Shown: positions 12,060 through 21,780 of the stretch, in pieces
How positions within the stretch are numbered: the stretch's first letter is position 1
Layout of the letters: each line of letters begins with the position of its first letter
Origin: Ptiloglossa arizonensis
Taxonomy: Eukaryota > Arthropoda > Insecta > Hymenoptera > Colletidae
DNA length: 64,000 nt
Direction: 5' to 3'
NCBI RefSeq assembly: GCF_051014685.1
Contig: NC_135058.1
Location: forward strand, 8,470,811-8,534,810
Notes under the pieces: generated by a model
What the model was told of the DNA's origin: nothing
Seen by the model: only the letters and a program-made list of their open reading frames with translations
Database searches by the model: none
Translations under genes and position numbers: made by a program

Positions 12060-12540
12060 GAATTCGAATTCGAAGTTTCTCGAAATCAAGGTCGTTACAG
12101 GAGAGCATCGTTGTGGGTCGACGAACTCGACTTTTTAATTAATAGTATCTATTTGTTGCTTGGAAATTTCAAGCTAAACTGGGGATAGTTGAATTTGAAT
12201 TTCAAGTTTCTCGAGATCAAGGTCGTTGCAAGGACAGATCGTTGTACGTCGATGAATTATTAATCGAATCGACGGGTCGAAGTACAGTACTGGTGGAAAA
12301 TTAGCCATTTTTAAACAATCTGCGTGTGTAAAATGCATATAACTGCACGTTGGGATCGAGAACAGTGCAAAAGAAGTATTCCATACCAATGTTTCGGGTA
12401 GTTTTTTGAGTTTAATGTTAGGAAATTTGTTCAAATATCTCAAACCATGGTTTTCAAATTTTTTTTAATTATCGAGGTCGTTGGAAGGACGTTGTATATC
12501 GATAAACTCGTCTTATTTTTGTTCTTATTAGTTTTGAAAA
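12060..12540. repeat. Diverged tandem duplication, about 130-bp unit
   Basis: TTTCTCGARATCAAGGTCGT followed by a CGTTGTRNGTCGAYRAACTC-like segment occurs at about 12077 and 12208, and a weaker copy (ATCGAGGTCGTTGGAAGG, then TATCGATAAACTCG) at about 12473. Spacings are about 131 and 255 bp, the latter near two units. Confidence 0.75.
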
Positions 12541-13959
12541 TTTGGAAAAACATTGACTCGAGAGAAAAAGATTCTTTCTGCGTCGTATTTACCCCTCAAA
12601 ATATTTCAAAATATTCCTAGAACATTATTTTCTATTTATAAAACTAATAGAATTGATTTAATACTTTATCGTCGATGGTACGTTATACATTTATTTTATT
12701 ATCGGTGCTTTACTTCTTTTTTCGGTATACGGTTTAATATCCATCCAAATCGGTCACCAATCTGTTTCAAAATCGATTAGTTTATTTGGTAAACGTCACG
12801 CAAAAGTACTTTCCACGCTTTACCGCTTACTTTACGTTTTGATCTTTCGTTTGTCACTTTTTGCGACCATTTCTGCCGTGATTAATAATAACGTTACTAA
12901 TTAAGCAATTAATTAGCGTGGCGCAGGGCACAATAGATTCGATACCGCTGGTTTAGTTTTTGGTAAGGAAACTTATTCCGGATTAAGCGATTTTATCCGT
13001 GGAATTATTATAAATTAAACCGATCGTTTCGCGACATTGTTGAGAACAGTCGTTGTACAGCAAGGCGTAACCTGGTATCGATAAACGATTAAACGTATTG
13101 CCCTATACTTTTCCTCCCTTTATAGAATATTATTTATATTGCTGGTCAATACTTACGACTGATCGACAGTAAAAGTTTTTATCTAAATTGCAAGAAGTGA
13201 AAATTAATAAGATCTCTGGAAACAAAGATTTCCCAGAGACAAGTAATAAACGGAAGATGTGTATAGTAATATCGTTGAATATAATTGTCAAGGTGGATCA
13301 TCAGGGTAGATTAAAATTTTAATACAAATGTATATAAAATGTAATACAAATCTTGAGCTGGAATTTGTAAACAGAGTTCTTTCTCTATTTTTTAGTAAAT
13401 ACAAGACCAAAAATGGATCCTCTTTTTATATATATTATTTTAAGTAACGTTCAGAATTGCAATATATGAAATTTCAATTGGAATTTTTAAATAATTTTCC
13501 ACTATCGAAGATTTTATTGTCGTTCTTTAACGAGCACAAGATTGGTAGTAAAATTGTGTTTTTTTTTTCTATGAATAATATTTGAAATCAATAGTCGAGA
13601 TATTTAAAAAATACTCTTTCGAGGATGATAGATCACTTGTCCCCAAAATGAATGAATTAAAAAATTTAGAGGTTTTTACGTCGATAAAAGTTAATTCCTA
13701 TGGATTTGTACAGGTTGTTCTCAAATTCGTGGTGCAAACTTTACACGCGCGCGACACTCGTTAAAATAAACAAAAAGTTATTAGTAAATATAGGTCCGGC
13801 AAGACAATCGTTCTCGTGTCGCGATGTTTCCGATGTCTCCTACCTTGGAGGACAATGGAAGAGCGTGGTACGCTTGACATCGTTTCGTACTAGGACAAAT
13901 TAAAAACCGTCGTCGCAAAATAAAAGAAATCTTGGTATTCGTTGATATCGCGAAATTTT
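12541..13959. other. AT-rich unique sequence, no gene seen
   Basis: AT-rich DNA. A TAAT-dense patch at 12880-12920 contains TTAATTA-type motifs, the core favoured by many homeodomain proteins, but such motifs are frequent by chance here. No coding frame above 75 codons. Confidence 0.5.
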
Positions 13960-14350
13960 CCGAGTAAACGTATCAAGTTTTATGGACGCATAAACCGTGT
14001 AACGTGTATAACGTGTACAAAGAATCAACGATGAATATAAAAGGGGAAAAAAATTTCAGTTTTCGAATTCTTTGGTTTTTAGAATAGTATTTTTTAAGTT
14101 TCCACGTAGCCTTCTATGTAAACGTATCAACGTTTATAGACATGTAAAACGTACAACAAAATGAGACTCTTCCAAGTAAAGATACCGACTTTCATCCACA
14201 TGGAAAACATATGTATAACAAAATAAGAGGTTTGGAATATGTAACAAAATAACAAGACGTAAAATTCTACGACGAATATAAAAGTATAGAAATTTCGGTT
14301 TACGAGTTCCCCCACTCTTCGAACCCTTATTTGTCTATTTCGTAAGAACG
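13960..14350. repeat. Diverged tandem duplication
   Basis: GTAAACGTATCAA followed by ATGTAAAACGTAC-like sequence occurs at 13964 and 14117. CGAYGAATATAAAAG followed by AAATTTCRGTTT recurs at about 14028 and 14271. The order of the two blocks is kept in each copy but spacing differs (153 and 243 bp), so indels have accumulated. Confidence 0.65.
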
Positions 14351-14597
14351 AAACGTGTGCGCGCAAAGTGTCTACAATGAATTCCCAAACATCGCGGGAA
14401 CCTCGACGACGAATATCGTAAGCACGAATCGGCGTACGTGTCGCGATCCAGAACATGTCAGCCGTCGTTCGACGTCCACGAATTCCACCCCAACAGACGC
14501 CAATCGTATTTATCGGAACGGTGTGTTATGCATATAAAATCGTAGAAGGCGTTCGTCCCTCGAAATACCACCGATATCTTTCGACTTCATTAACTAG

Positions 14598-15005
14598 CTG
14601 CTTTCCCTTTATTTTCTTTAAATTTATCAAAGGACAATAACCACAACAAAGATGACACCCTTTTCCCATATTTTCCTTTGACTTTACCAAAGGAAAGTAA
14701 CAACAGCAAAGATCACGCGTTTTTCCCATATTTTCCTTTGATTTTCCCAAAGGATACAACAATAGCAAAAATGACGTCCTTTTCCCATATTTTCCTTTGA
14801 TTTTCCCAAAGGAAAGTAACAACAGCAAAGATGACGCCCTTTTCCCATATTTTCCTTTGATTTTTCCAAAGGATACAACAACAGCAAAGATGACGCCCTT
14901 TTCCCACATTTTCCTTCGAATTTACCAAAGGAAAGTAACAAAAGAAAAAATAATGCTCCTTCCCTATGTTTTCTTTCGCTTTCCCAAAGAACAATAACAA
15001 CGTCA
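14598..15005. repeat. 60-bp tandem repeat with a hairpin in each unit, seven copies
   Basis: CCCTTTTCCCATATTTTCCT and relatives recur at about 14601, 14660, 14721, 14780, 14840, 14899 and 14959, a 59-61 bp period. Each unit then has TTTCCTTTG, a 7-base spacer and CAAAGGAAA, an inverted repeat with up to 9-bp arms. In the last copy the left arm is TTCTTT and the right arm AAAGAA, so both arms changed together. Because the period is near a multiple of three with occasional slips, minus-strand frames of up to 127 codons run through it; they encode a periodic KSKENMGK-type peptide and are not taken as a gene. Confidence 0.93.
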
Positions 15006-15731
15006 AAGTTGACGAGCTTCCCTCACAGGAAGGAACACTAGCGTCTCCAACTATTGTCGCGCGACGCTGCACTACTCATCGTTCCGTGGATAGTCCACGA
15101 GGGAAAAAAGAAGGGGATATACGGTCGGTAATTAATCGTTAAAAATGCAAAATGTTGAATGGTATTTACGTTAGGGGACAGAGTATCCCGGATGCCCGGC
15201 CATATAGGGCTCGGAGCAATCGCGTCGCGGTGTAGCATTACCGAAACTTATGTCCCTTTAGCGAGCGGGAAAAATTACGAGAAACGTTAATGGCCACGAA
15301 GTATTTACATGTTCTCCACTCGTGGTCGTGGACGAGTCGAACCGTACGCGTAAACCGGCTGCGCGATGATTTACACGAATCGTAATTCAACCCCGCGTAG
15401 CATCAGTCGGCGTAACTCGTGGTCGGCCTCGCGGCCCCGCCTATAATTCGCATGCGCTCATTTCCCAGACACCGTGGCCTCGGCAACCACGTTGAATCAA
15501 TAATTAAGACAGCATCCGATCGTTCCTGGCGAGATCGACCCGGCGAACCGAACGCGCGAACCGTTTCGATCGCCCTCGATAACGCGGACCGAAACTTTCC
15601 AGCACCAGGAGACGCGGAAAACTTCCACGAGGGTGCTGTGCCGTAAAATCCTGGGTAAAACGGTGGACTTGGACGCTCTAGAATGATTTTTAACCATTTC
15701 GATACAGAGGGGTTCGTAATCGATCGAAGCT

Positions 15732-15802
15732 GTGCGTTGGACGCCTATGGGCGTTCGAAGAGCGTGCTCGGTTAACGCGACTGTCGAATTTCCGCACGAG
15801 AC
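15732..15802. other. 71-bp element, copy 1 (related to 22573-22643)
   Basis: An ungapped, same-orientation comparison with 22573-22643 gives about 47 identities in 71 positions. The shared core is CGCCTATRGGCGTTCGA, followed by a matching TTCCGCA near the end. The flanks do not obviously match. It could be an old dispersed repeat (possibly SINE-like, given the GTTCGA box) or a duplicated regulatory or RNA element. Confidence 0.5.
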
Positions 15803-16489
15803 GGGGCGGTACATGTCGAGACTGGTAGAGAAAGGTTAAGAGGGTAATTTTCTTTTCTGCTCGATATTGGGATAATGTTGGACCAACTTTGTTGTTGTAT
15901 TTTATTATATTTTAGGTGTATCGTGTCTTTGAAGATTAAATTTGTCTTTTTTGTGAGAAATATAACCGAAGAATATTATAGAATAAATAATCAAAGAAAA
16001 AGGGGAGAATGTCGTCAAGGGTTGAAAAATAAAGAGAATTTATCATACAGCGTTGTAAATTACGATAATAGGGTTACTGGGGGAGTAAATATCGGTGGTT
16101 GAATATTTCCCACGTTTCCCTCTTTTGTTTCAAAATTTCTTGCGTACCTGTAACGAGAACCTCGCAGGGTGAAAAAAAACCCCCCATCGTTCGCGTCAAA
16201 AGTACTCCGTCTCGCGAATAAACGTCGCCATCGCGTCGACTTGGCGCCCCGTTCGAATAGACGCCGAGACGTCTTCGAATTGCATCCAGCTCGCGAAATA
16301 TCGTTGTTTACAAAGTTCCGTGTGCCCGGTACGCGTCCCGTTCGCCGTATCCCCGATAATATCGATTATCCGAGTCGGTGTTGGCGCACCGGGATTTTTT
16401 ATACTTTCGTCGTGTCGTAACTCCCCCTACCCGGCGCCTAGCGGGCAGCGGCACAGCCCGAAACACTCGCTCCTTCCCCGCGGAGGCGC

Positions 16490-16697
16490 GGCGTTGTTTA
16501 TCAGCCCCGGGGATTTCTATCAGGGTCCGAGCGACCCCTCTGCCACCGGTCCACCTGTCCGTGAAACGGGCACAGGTGTCCACGGCAACGGTCGCCTCGG
16601 CAAGGTGCAACGCCCGAGCGTGACTTCTGCTCGGATCCGCGAGCGGCACGAAGCGGCGTGCACTCTACGCTGGGGTGGTCCCTATCCACGACTTTGA
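16490..16697 (+). CDS. Weak candidate exon, open GC-rich frame
   Basis: A plus-strand frame from about 16490 to the stop at 16695-16697 has fairly high GC at third codon positions and a balanced composition (includes SPGDFYQGPSDPS and RIRERHEAACTLRWGG). An acceptor-like TTTATCAG precedes CCCCGGGG near 16504. The region is GC-rich, however, and the antisense is open too (16308-16649), so chance is quite possible. No homologue was recognised and no start codon is in frame. Function unknown. Confidence 0.17.
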
Positions 16698-16974
16698 AAT
16701 TCTTTACCATCGGTGACGTCCACCCTGGAATCGTTCGAGTAAATTAAATATTACGAGAAAAAATGTATACTTGGATGTATACTTGGTTTCGACGGGGAGT
16801 AATCAGTGTTGCAACTTTAAACGAAGAAGTATCGAACCACTGTACGACGAAGCCCTTGTTTGTCGGGGTTGTGCATGGTACGTACGCACGATCGTATTTA
16901 CGCGGTGAATAATTTTCTACTACTTGAATATTTTATGCAAAAAATTGGTGCATCTGATTTCTCGTAATTTTAAG

Positions 16975-17165
16975 TTTTACGAGATTTTTGGTCTTCGAGA
17001 TTTGGTAAGGATATTTTTCTTTGCAAATAGGAGTATGTACAGGTGGTTTTTCTCTGTTTACTTTTGTATCGGAGAGATTGGGATTGAGATTGTGTGAGAA
17101 TTTTTCTTTGTATAAAGGAGTACGGGTGGTTTTTCTTGAACTTTTGAGGTTTTTGAGGTTGAGAG
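16975..17165. repeat. Diverged tandem duplication, about 89-bp unit
   Basis: TTTTTCTTTG, AGGAGTA and GGTGGTTTTTCT occur in the same order at about 17011-17053 and 17101-17137, 89 bp apart. GAGATTNGG-like sequence precedes both. Confidence 0.7.
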
Positions 17166-18452
17166 CGTACAATAGTCTTTTTTGCGTTAGCTCTTGAGAT
17201 TAAGGTCGTAAAAGGGAAGTGTATTGTGTTTGTAGAATTTGATTTATTATTGAACGAGTAGACGAGAGACTTACCGTGCTGAACGAATTAGCCAACTACG
17301 TTTCGGTTAAAGTTAACTAAATCTACTCGAACGATTGGAACGATTTGATGTATTTAGTGGGAGACGTAGACTATTGTCTTTGGGACTACTTGCATTTAGG
17401 GAATTTGTCTCTTGAATGTTTTCCTCTTGTCTTCCTTGGAATGGTTCTAATTCCTAGAAAATAACACTGGAAAATTTCATGCTTAATTGGAGAACAGGAA
17501 GCTCACGACCCCCGATGTAAAATTAAATGCGCCAGGGTTTCTGAAATAAATTCAGACCATCCACGGTGATGAACTACTCTAGTTCAAAGTATCGGAGGTG
17601 CGATTTTTAAACAGGTATTAGTTTAAATTTTAAATCGTTCAAAATTTGTTTTAAGAAACTATCCCTTTCTAACCTAAAAATTCCAAGATCTATGTACCGA
17701 ATGAAACGTTCCTACGTATTCGTCCAGAGTTACAACTACGTCCAAATTTCAACTATTACACAAATATTGCGAGAAACTAACTGCACAAGAGATGTTTGCA
17801 TATAAATAGGCGTTTAGAAGAAGAGCGCGCGCTAAATAGCAGAAAAGGTAGAGGAAAATTTAAAAACAATTCATCCCGCTCGTTGCACCAATTAAAGAAG
17901 TACCCATCGTCCGCTTCGAGGAACAAATAATAATTCAGTAACGAGAAACTAATTCATCGACCACGAACGCAAAAATTGTTACAAAAATCATTCTTCTCGA
18001 AACTGACGGGTACCGTATGCCCGACACCGATAACGAGAAACTAATTTACCAACCACGAGCTAAAAATCGATCACAAAAGTCATTTCTTTTCTCTCTCTCC
18101 GCATACCTTTTTCCACACACCCCGAACGTTCGTTTCCCAAACACTCGATGATCCATGCGGCTGAGAACCACCCCCTAGGTACTCCTTCAGCTCCCGGGAC
18201 ATTCCATCGCGGAGATTCGATTGCCACCAGGGACGAATCCTCGTCCTCGTCCTCGTCCACGTTCTCCGTGAAGCGTGCGCAACCCTAGCGCGCGGCAAAC
18301 CGCCGGGTTCGTTACCAGTGCGGGATAACAGACGAATAAACGGAAACAGAGGCAAAAAGAGAGGGGTATCGCAGTGCTGCGACAGACTCTACCCGCGATC
18401 GGGGAATACCAGACAGAAGAGGTCGAACCAAAGGCAAAACGAGGAGGAGGAG
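17166..18452. other. Unique sequence, no gene seen
   Basis: AT-leaning unique DNA becoming GC-richer after about 18170. A short (TCCTCG)n-like tract lies at 18237-18262. Chance frames only. Confidence 0.45.
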
Positions 18453-18526
18453 GCATCGAGTAAACGAAACAATACCTGCTTCTCTCTCTACCGTCTCCCT
18501 TCCACCCTGTTTCGTTTACTCGATGC
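18453..18526. repeat. Perfect 19-bp inverted repeat at the left edge of the 50-bp arrays
   Basis: GCATCGAGTAAACGAAACA at 18453-18471 is the exact reverse complement of 18508-18526, with a 36-base loop. The left arm is a lone inverted copy of the core found in every unit of the array that follows, so the inversion is present at both ends of the plus array. Confidence 0.93.
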
Positions 18527-18985
18527 TTCTTCTCTCTTCACAGTCTCTTTTTCACCCTGCTTCGTTTACTCGATGCTTCTTCTCTCTCCACAGTTTCTTT
18601 TCCACCCTGTTTCGTTTACTCGATGTCCCTTCTTCGTCCATCGTCTCGCTTCTACCCTATTTTGTTCACTCAATCTTCCTTCTCTCTCCACCGTCTCTTT
18701 TCTATCCTACTTTGTTTACTCGATGTCCCTCCTTTGACCACCGTCTCTCTTCTACCTTGTTTTGTTTACTAGATGTCTCTTCCTTGTCCACTGTCTCTCT
18801 TCTACCTTGTTTCGTTTACTCGATGTCTCTTCCTTGTCCACTGTCTCTCTTCTACCCTGTTTCGTTTACTCAATGCCTCTTTTCCCTCCACGGTCTCTCT
18901 TCCACCCTGTTTCGTTTACTCGACGTCTCTTCTTTGTCCACGGTCTCTCTTCCACCCTGTTTCGTTTACTCGATGTCTCCTTCTC
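18472..18985 (+). repeat. 50-bp tandem array, plus orientation, ten copies
   Basis: The core TTCGTTTACT(C)GATG starts at 18511, 18561, 18611, 18661, 18711, 18761, 18811, 18861, 18911 and 18961, so the period is exactly 50 bp. The rest of the unit is pyrimidine-rich (TCTCTCTCCACNGTCTCTYT, then CYACCCTG). No unit has stops in the forward frames, which yields open frames of up to 184 codons (18523-19077) with a repeating SFTRCLFFVHxLSSTLFRLLDVS-like pattern. These are a by-product of the repeat. The array is followed at about 19060 by the same unit in reverse orientation. Confidence 0.97.
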
Positions 18986-19059
18986 CGCGTTTCACCCTTC
19001 GTTCGAGCTCTTCAGTCTCCGGTGTCCCCCGATCGCGGAGAGTCTCTCGCAGCACGGTG

Positions 19060-19800
19060 GTACTCTTGGTCGAGTAAACGAACACAAGGTTGAAAAGAGG
19101 CGATGTAAAGAGGAGGCGGCGTCGAGTAAACAAAATGGAATAGAAAACGGTAGAAAGAGAAGGAGATATCGAGTAAAGGAAACGTAATGGGAAACGGTAG
19201 ATAGAGAAGGAGAGAGGTATCGAGTTAACAAAATGGAATAGAAGAGGGTAGGGAGAGAAGGAGGTATCGAGTAAAGGAAACAGAACAGAAGACGGTAGAG
19301 AGAGAGAGAGAGGGAGGTATTGAGTAAACAAAACGGAATAGAAGACGGTAGACAGAGAAGGAGGTATCGAGTAAAGGAAACGTAATGGGAAACGGTAGAA
19401 AGAGAAGAGAGACCATTGGGTAAACAAAACGGAATAGAAGACGATAGAGAGAGAAGGAGATATCGAGTAAAGGAAACGTAATGGGATATGGTAGAAAGAG
19501 AAGGTGGTATTGAGTAAAGGAAGCAGAACAGAAGACGATAGAGAGAGAGAGAGAGAAGGAAGTATCTAGTAAACAAAACGGAATAGAAGACGGTAGACAG
19601 AGAAAGAAGTATCGAGTAAAGGAAACGTAATGGGAAACGGTAGAAAGAGAAGGTGGTATCGAGTAAAGGAAGCAGAACAGGAGACGGTAGAGAGAAAGAG
19701 AGAGAGAGAGAGGTAGGTAGGTATCGAGTAAACGTAACAGGACGGAGACGGTAGAAAGAGATAGGAAGTATCGAGTAAACGAAACAGGATGGAAGAGAGA
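19060..19800 (-). repeat. About 47-53-bp tandem array, inverted relative to 18472-18985
   Basis: GAGTAAA cores (the reverse complement of TTTACTC in the plus array) occur at 19073, 19122, 19171, 19222, 19269, 19322, 19369, 19418 (GGGTAAA), 19465, 19512, 19567 (TAGTAAA), 19614, 19661, 19726 and 19773, about 15 units mostly 47-53 bp apart. Between cores lie ACGGTAGAAAGAGAAGG-like purine-rich stretches matching the reverse complement of the plus-array unit. The minus frame 19225-20112 (295 codons) is mostly this repeat. The plus and minus arrays are separated by only about 75 bp. Confidence 0.95.
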
Positions 19801-19850
19801 CGGTAAAGAGAGAGAGATAGAGATAGAGAGAGAGAGAGAGAAGAGGGTGT
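19801..19850. repeat. (GA)n tract ending the inverted array
   Basis: GAGAGAGATAGAGATAGAGA-type purine tract directly following the last unit. Confidence 0.85.
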
Positions 19851-20154
19851 CCGGGGCGGTGGAAGAAATTAAAACACCGGGAGACGTGCCGGCCCGCGTA
19901 CGCCGCGCCGGTGGCATGGTGGATGGTACGCTTCCCGCGATAGATCGCGCCGGGGGTCTGGGGGTGGTTGTGGGGTGAACGATGGGGTGGCAGAGGGTAG
20001 TTGGCTCCGGGTGGCGCACGTTGCGATGCCGGAGGGGCGTGCTTGCGGACGCATGCGTACCTGGCTCGGCCCTGACTGCACCGCAGGGTGGTTCAATGTT
20101 ACGGGAGGGCACTGACCCGAGCCGGAGAATCCACCCCTCGGTGCACCGAGGTGG

Positions 20155-20328
20155 CTACACCCCTGGTGGGTATACGTAGGAGAGCCCGCCGGTCCCTGCA
20201 ACCAGCCCTCTACCCGACGATTCACTCTGCCCCGCTTCAACCCCGACCGGCTTCTCTCCACCGTCCCTCCCTAGCCACGCTGTTCTGCACAGCCACCCAC
20301 CGCCGCCGACGCCGCCGCCACCGCCGCT

Positions 20329-20360
<32 letters not shown>

Positions 20361-20424
20361 TACCGATATCGGCGTAGCTACCGTACGACGAGGGTGCAGC
20401 GGCATCGCGGCCCGGGATAACCAT
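20155..20424 (-). CDS. Candidate N-terminal exon, Gly-rich protein, unidentified
   Basis: On the minus strand an ATG at 20424-20422 opens a frame running to 20155. It starts MVIPGRDAAAP, continues PSSYGSYADIGTGGGG, then a Gly tract from the (CCG)n repeat. The 23 codons before the Gly tract have high GC3 and look like a transcription-factor-type N-terminus, but no family could be named. GGGTAGAGG at about 20214-20206 could serve as a donor, ending the exon inside the frame. A second minus frame (19869-20261) overlaps and has a good CAG|GTACGC donor-like site near 20056. GC-rich DNA makes long open frames common, so this is only a candidate. Confidence 0.25.
20300..20359. repeat. (CCG)n trinucleotide tract
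   Basis: About 20 CCG-type triplets with a few CCA/GCC variants. Read on the minus strand it gives a poly-Gly run. Confidence 0.93.
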
Positions 20425-20450
20425 TATCCACCTCTCACAAATCACCTGGA

Positions 20451-21473
20451 CCGCCGTTTACGCGGCACGGGCTCTCGTCTTTGCCGTACCACGGCGATTT
20501 GATGCATGGCGGTTTACCTGTGTACGGAACGGGGGTGGTTGGTGGGATTCCAGAGGAGTAGCAGGTTGCCCTCAGATTACGATAAAGGTTGGAACCGCTA
20601 GCGGAACGACGGATCCGTGAGAAGGCGGGGGGATTTCAGGGAGATTGCTCGAAAATTCACCGTCGGTGGTGGTGGGGGTTTATTATTCATCGGTAATTAA
20701 CGGTAATGGCCGTGTGTGTGCCTCGTGGAGCGTTTCAATGTAACGGCACACCGGGTCGATACTCGGGGAAATGATTTCGATATCATTAACCGACGCGTGC
20801 CACCGTTTGTTTACAGCTCGTACCATGGGGGGAGGTTTACCGTAGAGCGGAAGCACCACGGGGTAGGGAGGTGCCGGAGGTTGAATCGAGCTCACGGACG
20901 ATAATATCGGAAACGTTTCGGCGTAGTCGAAGGCAATCCCCTCCCCCGACCGTCCCCTTTTGCCCGGTGAAAATGAAATTTTAGTTTCCATTCAGTCGAA
21001 TTTATTAAAAGTTTCATTAAACGTCTCGTCCCCGCTGAAATTGAATAAACGGTACATTCTTTCGTAAATTGGATAGTACACGTTTCGTTGGACGGTGTCA
21101 CGTGGCTGTGAAATATTTAACTAAACTCCTCACCGGGAATACAACGGATCGAAAGTTTCGCTCATCTTCGCGCAAGGTGAACGATCGAACGAGCGTTTAA
21201 CGCGGAGGGGACACGAACTTCGAGGCTGGTTCTCGTTATTACTTATTTTTGAGCGGTTCGACCGAAGTTTCGTACCCTCCGGTATTGTGGAACTGTTCGC
21301 GAGACTCTGTCGCGAGGACGAGCAGGATTTCTCACCGTCTTTAAACAGGGAACAATTATAGCGACCGACCTAAATGGATCGTTAACGCGCGGTCCATTAT
21401 CGATTCTAGTTATTAATCGTAGTTCCGTTAGTCGTTCTCGTGATGGCCTTCGTAGATGCGAGCTTTGTACAGA
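20451..21473. other. Unique sequence upstream of the minus-strand candidate exon, no feature seen
   Basis: Moderate GC, short overlapping frames on both strands, no repeats. If the minus-strand exon at 20155-20424 is real, this would be its 5' flank, but no TATA-initiator pair was found. Confidence 0.4.
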
Positions 21474-21780
21474 GTGATTCACGAATACGTGTCCATACTT
21501 CAGGTACGTATCAAAATATATAAAAGAAACATCGTACGAACAGATGTCTTGCAATCCTTACTTTTCGAGTTACGAAGAATTAGAGAAAACGTTCCCATTG
21601 GTATACTTTGTCCTTACCTAATCTTCCTGAACGATCTTCAGGAACTATTACGTAATGTGATCTCGACTACGGTGCAAAACTCGTAGTTTATGTAAATTAA
21701 TAAATAGGACGAGTTGGATCATCGCGATCTCCCGATTCGAACTCGTTAGATTTCTACTTCTTTTTATATCACTGTTGTAT
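21474..21780 (+). pseudogene. Tc1/mariner-like transposase relic
   Basis: The plus frame 21456-21686 contains YLIFLNDLQELLRNV, resembling the stretch just upstream of the second catalytic Asp in insect Tc1/mariner-like transposases. After its stop, another frame (21709-21775) reads RSPDSNSLDFYFF, matching the conserved RSPDLNPLDFxLWG motif that holds the last acidic catalytic residue. Between them CKLINRTSWI matches the usual Leu/Asn-Arg-Thr region in yet another frame. The residues between these blocks are shortened. So the gene is broken by a stop, frameshifts and a deletion. TGTACAGAGTGATTCACGAA at 21474 looks like a transposon end. No matching right end was found, so the element is truncated. 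It can no longer make a transposase. Confidence 0.6.

Larger units (their letters stand above)
15006..16974. other. Unique sequence, moderately GC-rich in places
   Basis: Mostly unique DNA. It contains a 71-bp element shared with 22573-22643 and an open GC-rich frame at 16490-16697, both listed separately. Otherwise nothing recognisable. Confidence 0.45.
19855..20450. other. GC- and CpG-rich block
   Basis: The GC content rises abruptly after the purine tract. All six frames are largely open. It contains a (CCG)n tract and a candidate minus-strand exon, both listed separately. It may be a CpG-rich promoter or first-exon region. Confidence 0.5.

Noticed and set aside
14598..15005. Regular 60-bp repeat resembling a CRISPR array
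   Set aside because: There are no alternating conserved repeats and unique spacers; the whole unit is repeated, and the sequence context is a eukaryotic nuclear genome.
14526..15072. Minus frames of 85-127 codons with KSKENMGK repeats
   Set aside because: All three minus frames carry the same periodic peptide because of the 60-bp repeat; this is not protein-coding evidence.
18523..19077. 184-codon plus frame with a repeating SFTRCLF-like peptide
   Set aside because: The frame is open only because the 50-bp unit lacks stops in every forward frame; other frames across the same array are open as well.
19225..20112. 295-codon minus frame, the longest in the window
   Set aside because: Most of it is the inverted 50-bp array (Ser/Leu-rich), and the rest is GC-rich DNA where stops are rare. 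No domain is visible.
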